From JBDHDH01 sp039591615 (GTDB lineage Bacteria; Gemmatimonadota; Gemmatimonadetes; Gemmatimonadales; GWC2-71-9): a DNA stretch of 7,485 nucleotides. A model generated the notes under the pieces. It searched no databases and had not been told where the DNA came from. It saw only the letters and a list, made by a program, of their open reading frames with translations. Where the stretch lies: positions 1-7,485 of the forward strand of contig JBDHDH010000169.1 in NCBI GenBank assembly GCA_039591615.1, written 5' to 3'. Positions 1 through 6,171 of this stretch are shown piece after piece (position 1 is the first letter of the stretch; the number at the start of each line of letters is the position of its first letter). A program made the position numbers and the translations under genes.

Positions 1-1009
1 GCTCGATGAAGCTCGCCGATCGGAAAATGGTCGTGTCCATGTTTACATCGACCATACCGGGCCGCAACGACGCCACCGCCGCTTCCAGCCCCTTGGTCAC
101 TTCCAGGGTGCTCGTCCCCGGCAGCTTCTGAACGACCAGCAACAGGCCGGGATCATCGTTGAGGAGAGCGTCTCCGATGAGTGGCGCGTGTCCCTCGACC
201 ACCTCGGCCACGTCATCCAACTGCAGGGACGTACCCTCGATGGTCATGCGCGCCAGGTCCTCAGGCGCCGAGATGGGCAACACGTGGCGTACCTCGAGCC
301 GCTGCTGAGGTCCGTCGATCCACCCCCCCGCTCCTGGGAACGATGCCTCGAGGAAGGTCAACGGCGAGATCCACAGTGCGTTCCCAGTGGTCTCGATGAT
401 CTGATCCTGCGAGACACCGTGGGCGCGCAGCCGCTCGGGATCGATCTGTACCTGCAACTGGCGATCCCGGTGACCCCAAATCGCCACATTCGCGACCCCG
501 GGTACGCCCAGCAACTTCGGCTTGATTGTCCACCGGGCGAGGACGGACATCTCGATCAGGGACAGCTTACTCGACGTGAGCCCGATCATCATGACCCGGC
601 TCGTCGCCGACTGCGGCTGGAGCATGACGGGCGGCTTGGACACGTTGGGCAGCGCATACGCCAAGGTGAGGCGCTCCTGCACCATCTGGCGTGCCCGCAT
701 GAGATCGGTCCCGGGCTCGAATGTCATGACGACCGACGACATTCCCGGGACCGACCTGGAGCGGATCGCCGACAGCCACGGTACACCGCTGAGCAGCTCT
801 TCCACGTTCAGCGTGACGAGCTCCTCCACCTCCTCCGCCGAAAGTCCCAGGGCCTCGGTCTGAATCTCCACGTACGGAGGCGCGAACTCGGGCAGAACGT
901 CTACCGGCATGTCGCGAAGCTCCGTCAGGCCGACGACCATCACCACCGCGGCGATGGCAACGACTAGGAGTCGAAGCCTCAGGCTCGATTCAATGATCCG
1001 ACGCATCAT
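1..1009 (-). CDS. CusA/CzcA-family heavy-metal efflux RND transporter, N-terminal part (C-terminus beyond the window)
   Basis: This is the inner-membrane proton-driven pump subunit of a tripartite efflux system; the family usually exports metal cations such as Cu, Ag, Co, Zn or Cd. 336 residues are visible, about a third of the usual ~1,050. A first membrane helix lies at about residues 12-28 (LLVVAIAAVVMVVGL). It is followed by the family-typical PVDVLPEF (35-42) and the start of the periplasmic porter domain: SVPGMSSVVMTFEPGTD (86-102), LLGVPGVANVAIWG (166-179), VQIDPERLRAHGVS (187-200) and GGWIDGPQQRLEVRHVLPI (228-246). Two adjacent ATGs exist. The first (1009) is preferred because a GGAGG (complement of 1019-1023) lies 9 bases upstream of it. 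No adaptor (CusB/HlyD) or outer-membrane gene lies directly upstream; any partners must be downstream, outside the window. The substrate cannot be read from this part, because the metal-site residues are in the missing portion. The family call is firm; the substrate is open. Confidence 0.9.
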   Translation of the reverse strand, partial: MMRRIIESSLRLRLLVVAIAAVVMVVGLTELRDMPVDVLPEFAPPYVEIQTEALGLSAEEVEELVTLNVEELLSGVPWLSAIRSRSVPGMSSVVMTFEPGTDLMRARQMVQERLTLAYALPNVSKPPVMLQPQSATSRVMMIGLTSSKLSLIEMSVLARWTIKPKLLGVPGVANVAIWGHRDRQLQVQIDPERLRAHGVSQDQIIETTGNALWISPLTFLEASFPGAGGWIDGPQQRLEVRHVLPISAPEDLARMTIEGTSLQLDDVAEVVEGHAPLIGDALLNDDPGLLLVVQKLPGTSTLEVTKGLEAAVASLRPGMVDVNMDTTIFRSASFIE

Positions 1010-1309
1010 CGCTGGAAACCTCCGTGCGGAGTCAAATGTCCATCCTCGAACTCGGTACTAAACAACTCGGCCATTCTGACCGTTACTCTCACACCGCATC
1101 TACTTGAATTGTGCGCCCGTCGCGTTTTGCGAATGACAACTAACGGGGACCCATGCGGACGCTCGTCGAGCCCCCGAAACGCACAGACCACAAAACGCTT
1201 TGTAAGGACCAACTCTCGTCCACGGGCATGAATTCTCTTTCCGTGCGATTCTGCTCACGAGTTGAGCACCGCCAGACTGGCGACCAGGGAGGGCCGGGCG
1301 CCGTGAAGC
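1010..1309. other. Intergenic leader upstream of the RND pump gene, no gene seen
   Basis: No reading frame here looks like protein on either strand. The stretch contains the ribosome binding site of the pump gene at 1019-1023 (minus strand). It also holds two small hairpin-like motifs, around 1120-1132 (CGC-GTTTT-GCG) and 1191-1204 (ACAAA-ACGC-TTTGT). I see no confident promoter boxes, although the pump promoter should lie in or just beyond this stretch. The catalytic half expected for the adjoining peptidase relic is not recognisable here. Confidence 0.5.
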
Positions 1310-2040
1310 TCAACGTCCCAAGCGAAGCTGTAGAATCACTCGGCGTGCTTGGCAGCAAAGTCCATGCCCTCTCGGCCGTTGCGACGTCATCAGGGGCCAG
1401 CCCCGACGCCGACGGGGTCCCGTGACGAACGATCCTGGGTGTCTGCTTCATGATGGGCCCGGAAGCCGCGCGATCGAGAAGAACAGCGGTTCGTGGGGTG
1501 GGAATTCGTCGAGCGCACCAGCATCGCCACTGCCGCAGCGCGGGTGCCGTGTTCGGGAGCCTGCAGTATGAAGGATGGGTGCGGCAGCGCGAGGACGACC
1601 GCGGTGAGCGTACCCTCGGCCGTAGGCGGGGTTCATCGCTCGTGAACGAGATCCCAAACCAATCGTGCATCGCTCCGACCACCCGGACCTCTCAGCCCGA
1701 CTCGATCACAGTGGCAAACGTGCGCATTGCCACACGCGCCCGCAAGAGCGTTCCCGGGTCTTCACGATGGCGAGGATCCAACACGGCCACCCTCACTCGA
1801 CTCCCGGCCTCGTGGGCCGGTCCCGGGTGACCACGCCGGGAGAAGTGAGGCACGGCGTGGAGCGGCCTATCCGCAGGAGTTGCGGCCACGCCACACCGCC
1901 AGAACTCCATGATTGGCCGAACCCTCCGGGCTTGCGCCGCCTGCCACAGACTTCGCGTCCCGCCCCTCGGCGTACCGGTGACATTTGTCACGGCATCGCT
2001 GGCGGGCCCCAGCCAAACTATGAAGAACCCGAAGCCCCTC
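1310..2040 (-). pseudogene. Decayed M28-family peptidase (carboxypeptidase Q type), N-terminal and PA-domain half only
   Basis: No intact ORF exists, but minus-strand fragments in changing frames follow the order and roughly the spacing of a carboxypeptidase-Q-like M28 protein. They are: GTPRGGTRSLWQAA (about 1976-1935, resembling the family's GPRLTGS..L..A); PLHAVPHFSRRG (about 1865-1830, resembling EPV.VPHW.RG); VAVLDPRHRE (1790-1761, resembling the LEPR segment); DARLVWDLVHER (about 1671-1636, resembling ARGKIV); MNPAYGRGYAHRG (1636-1598); RAAAVAMLVRST (1542-1507, resembling GAVAALIRSV); TPSASGLAPDDVATAERA (1418-1365, resembling IPTACITVEDAEMMSRM); and VILQLRLG (1339-1316, resembling IVVQLKMG). 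The last three gaps agree with the family to within a few residues; the gaps around VPHF and LDPR differ by 6-11 residues. Each frame is closed by stops, so no functional product is expected. The zinc-binding catalytic half is missing. The match is from remembered family consensus, not a search, so it stays tentative. Confidence 0.5.
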
Positions 2041-2117
2041 AGCGCAGCCGTTCTGGTGGAGGGACGGCTGTCCGTGTGGAAGCTCATTCCTGGCAACCAT
2101 TTGCGGCGGGAACCCTC

Positions 2118-2321
2118 ATGCGACTTCTGTCACGGCACGCGAACCTCGGTATTACCAACAAGGCCCTCGCCCCCCTCATGGCCAGGCTGGTCAAGGTGGG
2201 GACACGGTTCTCAGTGACCACACTGTTGGAGATCACCGCCTGGGTGCTGCTCACGGCGTGGTGGTTGGCCTTGGCAGTCTGGCTGTGGGTCAACTTCAGC
2301 CCGTGGGGGACGTTGAAGTAG
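2118..2321 (+). CDS. Possible small single-pass membrane protein (67 aa), unrecognised
   Basis: This ATG-initiated frame encodes a short basic N-terminus followed by one strongly hydrophobic, tryptophan-rich stretch (about residues 37-59, ITAWVLLTAWWLALAVWLWV) and a short tail ending WGTLK. Third codon positions are very GC-rich, as in the real genes nearby. However, the overlapping minus-strand frame at about 2338-2100 shares the same wobble positions and is also open, so that signal does not tell the strands apart. No good Shine-Dalgarno sequence precedes the ATG (only GCGGGAA). The open frame extends further upstream to 1665, but that part overlaps the antisense peptidase relic and does not look like protein. 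I do not recognise a family. It could be a genuine small membrane protein, or a chance hydrophobic reading opposite a decayed minus-strand gene. Confidence 0.3.
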   Translation: MRLLSRHANLGITNKALAPLMARLVKVGTRFSVTTLLEITAWVLLTAWWLALAVWLWVNFSPWGTLK

Positions 2322-2397
2322 GTCCAGCTCCGGTGAGAGCGGACGCGACCAGCGATCTGGCGCGGAAGTATCGAGAGGCACCATCCACTCCATCAGG

Positions 2398-2640
2398 TCA
2401 GCCTGGCACGCGCTGCCCCTCCGGACGGCGCCGTCGACCTGGCAGCCCGTTCATTAATAGCATCACGCGCGCTACCTGCATCCGCCTGCCGCGCAGTCCC
2501 TGGGCGCCGATGTCCCACTCGAACTCGCCGTCCGTCCCCATGGGATCGGGAAGCCCCCCTCCGGAGTACCACTGTAGCTGGCAGCTTTGAGGACCGACGA
2601 CGTCGCCGCCGGACGCGCTCTCGATTAGCTTGGGAGCCGG
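2398..2640 (-). pseudogene. Coding relic of an unrecognised protein, no start codon
   Basis: Read on the minus strand, this frame is open down to a TGA at 2398-2400. It reads convincingly as protein: GGDVVGPQSCQLQWYSGGG, then LPDPMGTDGEFEWDIGAQ, then GLRGRRMQVARVMLLMNGLP. By hand count over about 49 codons, GC content is roughly 67, 49 and 78 percent at positions 1, 2 and 3, the normal pattern for coding DNA in a GC-rich genome. The frame stays open up to about 2708 but contains no ATG or GTG before the internal ATG of PMGTDG. Its 5' end would collide with the start of the divergent plus-strand gene. It is best explained as a truncated or frame-broken leftover. A short real gene using the internal ATG (about 2545) is possible but would lose the conserved-looking front. 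I do not recognise the family. Confidence 0.35.
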
Positions 2641-2702
2641 TCGGAAGGCGCGTGAGGGCGTGGCGAACCGATGGTTCCCGTGACCGGAGGGAGTTTCGTA
2701 CA

Positions 2703-3572
2703 GTGATTCTCAGGCGTTGGCCCGTTCTTTTGCTCCTGCCATCTGTTCTCTCTCTCGCGCTGTCCGCAAGCACGTGCAGCGCCCAGAGCCCCACGACGGC
2801 TCTCAGTCAGTTCGACTTGGGCCGCGGCGCCGGAGAGGAGTCAAAGCTCCCAGAGAGGCTGAAGGAGATCTCGGGACTGGCGATGACGGCTGACGGTCGA
2901 GCTTTTGGTCATGACGACGAGGCGGGGATCATCTACGAGATCGACATCCGGCACGGTCAGGTGGTCAAGAAGTTCAGTCTTGGACACGAGACGGTGCGAG
3001 GGGATTTCGAAGGCGTTGCAGTGGCTGGTGATCGCATCTACATGGTAACGAGCGACGGCGAGATTTATGAGAGCCCCGAGGGCCGGGACGAGGAGCGCGT
3101 ACGCTACAATACGTACGACACCGGGGTGGGGCGGCAGTGCGAGGTCGAGGGCTTGGCCTTCGAGCCGGCGGGCCGGGTCCTGCTGCTCCCCTGCAAGCGG
3201 GCCCGTATCAAGTCGTTGGAGGATTGGATCGTCATCTTTCGCTGGTCGCTGGATGGGCGTCGGATGGCCGAACCGTCACGCATTGCGATTCCCCGCCGCC
3301 TCTTGAGCGCGGGGTTCCGTGACGAGTTCCGGCCGACCGCCATCGAGCGCCATCCGGTAACTGGAACGTATTTCGTCATTTCCGCGCGCGACCCCACGAT
3401 CGCCGAGATCACTCCAGCTGGGGAAGTCCTTCAGATCCGGGGACTTCGGAAGCAAAGGCACCGCCAGCCGGAGGGGATTGCGTTCACTCCCGATCTCTCG
3501 CTGGTCATCGCGGACGAAGGCGAGCGCCGCGGACAGCTGACCCTGTACCGACGATCTCAGCAGGGAAACTAG
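2703..3572 (+). CDS. Exported beta-propeller protein of the SdiA-regulated (YjiK-like) type
   Basis: The product (289 aa) has a basic N-terminus and a hydrophobic signal segment (LRRWPVLLLLPSVLSLALSA) with a likely cleavage near TCSA-QS, so it is exported. The cysteine sits in ASTC, a poor lipobox, so lipid anchoring is doubtful. The mature part has propeller blades typical of the SdiA-regulated family: LKEISGLAMTADGRAFGHDD, AGIIYEIDIRHGQVVKKF, GDFEGVAVAGDRIYMVTSDG, CEVEGLAFEPAGRVLLLPC and QPEGIAFTPDLSLVIADEG. The molecular function of this family is not established. I chose the GTG at 2703 because GGAGGGAG (from 2686) lies about 10 bases upstream and the signal peptide then starts at once. 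A GTG at 2652 would add a 17-residue polar front. The gene converges on the PhoX-family gene with only 23 bases between the stop codons. Start and family are fairly secure; the role is unknown. Confidence 0.8.
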   Translation: MILRRWPVLLLLPSVLSLALSASTCSAQSPTTALSQFDLGRGAGEESKLPERLKEISGLAMTADGRAFGHDDEAGIIYEIDIRHGQVVKKFSLGHETVRGDFEGVAVAGDRIYMVTSDGEIYESPEGRDEERVRYNTYDTGVGRQCEVEGLAFEPAGRVLLLPCKRARIKSLEDWIVIFRWSLDGRRMAEPSRIAIPRRLLSAGFRDEFRPTAIERHPVTGTYFVISARDPTIAEITPAGEVLQIRGLRKQRHRQPEGIAFTPDLSLVIADEGERRGQLTLYRRSQQGN

Positions 3573-3595
3573 ATTGGCAGAAGCGGCTGCTGGCG

Positions 3596-4942
3596 TTACA
3601 GCGCCCCCCGCTCCCACGGACCCCAGATCGCGAACGTCGCTCCGGGATCATACTGGATGTTGAGGAACAGGGTTTGACCGTCCGGGCTGAACGTGGCACC
3701 GGCGAACTCAGAGTCATTGGTGATGTTCGACGCGAAGTCGAAGAGCCTGCCGTCCGGGGTGAGACCCCGGACATAAATGCGAGGGTCACCGTCCTCGCAC
3801 ACGACGATGCCGCCGCGAGGACTCACGCAGACGTTGTCGGGGTGGTCGAGGATCTTGGAGCTCGGTGACTCGAAGATCAAGGTGAGCTCGCCCCCGTTCT
3901 CCGCAGGACGGTAACGCCAGATCTGCCCGTGCTCGGCATCCCCCCCGTCGGTGCAGCTGAAATAGACACTGCCGTCACCAAACCAGCACCCCTCAACGCG
4001 CGTGAACCGAGCGCCACCGGCGGCCCAGCCCTGCTCGAATACGGCCGCGGGATTCGTTTCCGCGTCGGCCGGGTCTGGGTTGTCGATATCCACCCATGTC
4101 ACCGGTAACGTGCTGCCGGCGGTCTGCCGTCTGGAACAGTCGTAGTTCGGCCGATCCCTGATCGCCAGCATCTGGAGACGGCCGCCAGCGGCGAGGTCGG
4201 CAGGCCGGCCGTCGCTATATGGTCGTTGGGGAATGAACCGATACAAACCGGCCCGCTGCTGGTCCTCGGTCTCGTACACGATCCCCGTCGCCGGATCAAC
4301 GGCAACCGCCTCATGGACGAAGCGCCCCATGGCCTTGAGCGGTATGGGATCCACCGGCCCGACGGTATCTACCGGAACCTCGAAGACGTATCCGTGAGGG
4401 CGAGTGGCCCCTTCGGCCGAACCCACCACGGTTTCCTCGCACGAGAGCCACGATCCCCAGGGCGTGGGTCCACCGGCGCAATTGCGCACCGTCCCGCTGA
4501 GGCTGGTGAAATCACTCACTACCTCACGTGACGCAGGGTCGATCTCCAGCGAAGTGGTTCCCCCCGACGCCTTGGGATCGTAGGCCGGTAGCGGGACGGT
4601 CCCGGAGTGCTCCTGGAGGGACAACTCATGATTCCTTATCAATCGGATATTGCCGTTGGGCAGCGGAAAAGCCGCCATCCCGTCGTGCGCCCCCGGCGTG
4701 GGGAAGCCATCGGTCATCGGGGATCCCCTCAGTCCGAAGCGGCGATACTGGAAGTCAGGAGGCAGTGCGAGCTCTCGTCCGGCCTTTCGCAGCGCCCCGT
4801 AGGCCCCGCTTCCAAGGGTGGCGGGCGGTGGCCCACCTGGGCGCAACCAGCTCCTGGCCTGAAGGGCACCGAATCCCGCTACTGTGGCTCCGGCCAAGCC
4901 TGCTGAGTATCGGAGGAAGGTACGTCGGCTGAGTGACGCCAT
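3596..4942 (-). CDS. PhoX/DUF839-family protein, Tat-exported phosphatase-like beta-propeller
   Basis: This is a complete 448-residue protein with a twin-arginine signal (SRRTFLRYSAG, residues 5-15) and a following hydrophobic segment. It is therefore predicted to be folded in the cytoplasm and exported by Tat. The PhoX-family hallmarks appear in order: GNIRLIRNHELS (97-108), NCAGGPTPWGSWLSCEET (154-171), HGYVFEV (183-189), RFVHEAVAVDPATGIVYETED (207-227, ligand-like His and Glu), EGCWFGDGSVYFSCTDGG (317-334), GQIWRY (339-344), DHPDNVCVSPRGGIVVCEDG (366-385) and EFAGATFSPDG (412-422). Characterised PhoX enzymes are Ca- and Fe-dependent phosphomonoesterases of the periplasm. This protein is shorter than classical PhoX (600-700 aa) and belongs to the compact DUF839 group, whose activity is mostly untested. 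The ATG at 4942 is preceded by GGAG with a 5-base spacer. It stands alone as a transcription unit and is convergent with the SdiA-regulated-like gene. The family is secure; phosphatase activity is inferred. Confidence 0.92.
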   Translation of the reverse strand: MASLSRRTFLRYSAGLAGATVAGFGALQARSWLRPGGPPPATLGSGAYGALRKAGRELALPPDFQYRRFGLRGSPMTDGFPTPGAHDGMAAFPLPNGNIRLIRNHELSLQEHSGTVPLPAYDPKASGGTTSLEIDPASREVVSDFTSLSGTVRNCAGGPTPWGSWLSCEETVVGSAEGATRPHGYVFEVPVDTVGPVDPIPLKAMGRFVHEAVAVDPATGIVYETEDQQRAGLYRFIPQRPYSDGRPADLAAGGRLQMLAIRDRPNYDCSRRQTAGSTLPVTWVDIDNPDPADAETNPAAVFEQGWAAGGARFTRVEGCWFGDGSVYFSCTDGGDAEHGQIWRYRPAENGGELTLIFESPSSKILDHPDNVCVSPRGGIVVCEDGDPRIYVRGLTPDGRLFDFASNITNDSEFAGATFSPDGQTLFLNIQYDPGATFAIWGPWERGAL

Positions 4943-5045
4943 GAGGACTCCGCTTCGAGGTTCGGCAAGTTCGCGAGAATGAAGCGACGCGCGGGCACAT
5001 CCGTCGGCGCGCTCGGTTTCCCTCCGGCAGGCACCGTGCCAGCGG

Positions 5046-5076
5046 CACCCGAGGCCCTGGCGGCGGGTGTTTTCTT
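5046..5076 (+). terminator. Weak terminator-like hairpin followed by a T tract
   Basis: A 6-base stem, CACCCG (5046-5051) with CGGGTG (5064-5069), encloses a 12-base loop and is followed directly by TTTTCTT (5070-5076). Read on the plus strand this has the form of a Rho-independent terminator, but no plus-strand gene ends upstream of it. It may be chance, or may end an unannotated plus-strand transcript from the intergenic region. Confidence 0.2.
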
Positions 5077-5169
5077 ATGAGACCACTGTCTGCGTAAAGA
5101 GTTCCGCGGCTCTCACGTTCAGCCGGAAACCGTGGGGCCCACACCAATCGTGTCGTGATCGGGATGGTG

Positions 5170-5352
5170 TTGGCTCGGTCGCGTGGTGCGCAGCTAGGAC
5201 GCTGCAACACGATGCGCTCGACGCGAAGAGATCGACGACAGGCGCCGGTGTCGTTACTCGTGTCGGCATTGAGTTGTGTCGACCGCTGTCATAGCGCAGC
5301 CGTGCGCCTCGCGTCTCCCGCGTCCGGCGCAGGCACCACGCGACCGAGCCAA
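5170..5352. repeat. Perfect 20-bp inverted repeat with further nested arms
   Basis: The left arm TTGGCTCGGTCGCGTGGTGC (5170-5189) is matched exactly by its reverse complement at 5333-5352, leaving a 143-base interior. Pairing continues imperfectly outwards (5164-5169 with 5353-5358, with a mismatch). Inside are two more nested arms: GACGCGA (5220-5226) with TCGCGTC (5309-5315), and TCGACGACA (5232-5240) with TGTGTCGA (5275-5282, one bulged base). The whole block could form a long imperfect hairpin. It could be a miniature inverted-repeat element, a decayed transposon end pair, or a structured RNA. No transposase and no clear target-site duplication were seen. Confidence 0.7.
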
Positions 5353-5382
5353 CTCCGTGCGTCAGAAGGCCGTCAGCACCCA

Positions 5383-6084
5383 TTAGTCCTCGGACTGGTC
5401 GGCTCCTTCCACCCGGACGAGCTTCAGCGGCCCGTCCTGCACCATCCCGATGCCGGGGGCGTAATACTTGTACTCGATGATGCCAGGCTGCAGCGGCGTC
5501 GTCTCTTCGACCTTCAAGCAGTCCTCAAACTCGCCGGCCGGCGTCCTGCACGTCTCGCTCGCGCTGACGATCACGGCTCGATCCATCGCAACCTTCGGAG
5601 CGACTTCCTGGTAGTACCCCGCATTCACCGACACCTGGCCCGGCATCATGAGGCCGAACTTCGCATCCCCGACGCCCGAGAGCCACGCCCCCGTATGGCT
5701 CACGACCTCGCCTCCCCTGTACATGTCCACGTCCTCTCCGAAGTAGAAGACGTCGTTCGTTCGACTGCTCATGGCGAAGTAGTTCCTGGAAATCTCTATC
5801 AGCCTGCCGCCCCGGCTCTCTCGCTCCTCGACCACCCGTGTCTCCACACCGTCTACCGTCTTGGTCTCGTTCAGGACGGTGACGATCAACTGGGCGTTGC
5901 GCCCCTCGAGCACGAGGGTGTAGCCCGGCTCCAAGACGAAGTAGGGGTTGCGACCGGTGGTTACCAGCTCGTCCTTGGGTACCGGAAAATCCGTGGTCCA
6001 CCGGTCCGCCTGAGCGCACGCCTCGAGTATCGGCACCGCGGCGGCGACCGCGAGAGTGAAGGAGATCCACGGGGTTCTATGCAT
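5383..6084 (-). CDS. Secreted protein of unknown function (233 aa)
   Basis: The N-terminus carries a signal peptide (hydrophobic FTLAVAAAVPIL, residues 9-20) ending in LEAC-AQ. Cys23 could be a lipoprotein cysteine, though Glu at -2 is atypical, and cleavage at ACA-QA by signal peptidase I is the alternative. The mature part looks like a beta-rich domain that I recall from uncharacterised secreted proteins: NPYFVLEPGYTLVLEG (46-61), TKTVDGVETRVVEERE (74-89), DVFYFGEDVDMY (111-122), a GAW..GV..AK.GLMMPG segment (132-149) and EYKYYAPGIGMV (204-215). Cys179 and Cys189 could form a disulfide. No catalytic motif is evident and I assign no function. The ATG at 6084 has GAGGT 8 bases upstream (complement of 6093-6097). 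In-frame extension is blocked by a TAG just before the start. It lies 87 bases downstream of the TolB-like gene on the same strand and may be co-transcribed with it. Confidence 0.85.
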   Translation of the reverse strand: MHRTPWISFTLAVAAAVPILEACAQADRWTTDFPVPKDELVTTGRNPYFVLEPGYTLVLEGRNAQLIVTVLNETKTVDGVETRVVEERESRGGRLIEISRNYFAMSSRTNDVFYFGEDVDMYRGGEVVSHTGAWLSGVGDAKFGLMMPGQVSVNAGYYQEVAPKVAMDRAVIVSASETCRTPAGEFEDCLKVEETTPLQPGIIEYKYYAPGIGMVQDGPLKLVRVEGADQSED

Positions 6085-6098
6085 AAAGAACTACCTCG

Positions 6099-6167
6099 GC
6101 ATTCAACATTCAGCATTCTGCACTCTGCATTCGACATTCTGCATTCTGCATTCTGCATTCTGCATTT
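6099..6167. repeat. Degenerate 7-bp tandem array (GCATTCT, about 10 units)
   Basis: About ten consecutive 7-base units occur here. Starting at 6099 they read GCATTCA, ACATTCA, GCATTCT, GCACTCT, GCATTCG, ACATTCT, three exact GCATTCT, then a partial GCATTT. The copies nearest the TolB-like gene stop are identical and those nearest the downstream start codon have diverged. On the minus strand the unit is AGAATGC, so nearly every unit supplies an ATG, rotating through all three frames. The array ends one base from the GAGGT ribosome binding site of the 5383-6084 gene and begins four bases from the stop codon of the upstream gene. Heptameric repeats of this kind occur between genes in several bacterial phyla, and their role is not settled. 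Confidence 0.95.
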
Positions 6168-6171
6168 GACT

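Larger units (their letters stand above)
4943..5382. other. Intergenic region of 440 bases holding a large inverted-repeat structure
   Basis: This gap separates two co-directional minus-strand genes. Open frames cross it on both strands, but they are arginine- and serine-rich and do not resemble proteins. It contains the inverted repeat at 5170-5352 and a weak terminator-like hairpin at 5046-5076, each listed separately. The promoter of the PhoX-family gene should lie between about 4960 and 5160 on the minus strand, but I cannot point to convincing boxes. Confidence 0.6.

Noticed and set aside
188..967. 259-codon plus-strand open frame
   Set aside because: It is the antisense shadow of the RND pump gene, whose minus-strand translation matches the family throughout.
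1140..1682. 180-codon minus-strand open frame as an intact gene
   Set aside because: Only a short part (TPSASGLAPDDVATAERA) looks protein-like. The rest is low-quality sequence, and neighbouring frames carry the adjoining peptidase pieces, so it is read as part of a relic.
1909..2217. Two CXXCH haem-binding motifs (CAACH and CDFCH) in one plus-strand frame, suggesting a dihaem cytochrome
   Set aside because: The first lies antisense to the peptidase-relic segment SLWQAA, the surrounding residues do not resemble a cytochrome, and there is no signal peptide. Chance is the better explanation.
5164..5358. Integron attC recombination site
   Set aside because: The outer arms lack the required GTTRRRY and RYYYAAC boxes, the arms are too long and perfect, and no integrase or cassette array is present.
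5075..5383. 102-codon minus-strand frame across the inverted repeat
   Set aside because: It has no ribosome binding site, no recognisable domain and a composition unlike nearby genes. It is better explained by the inverted-repeat block.
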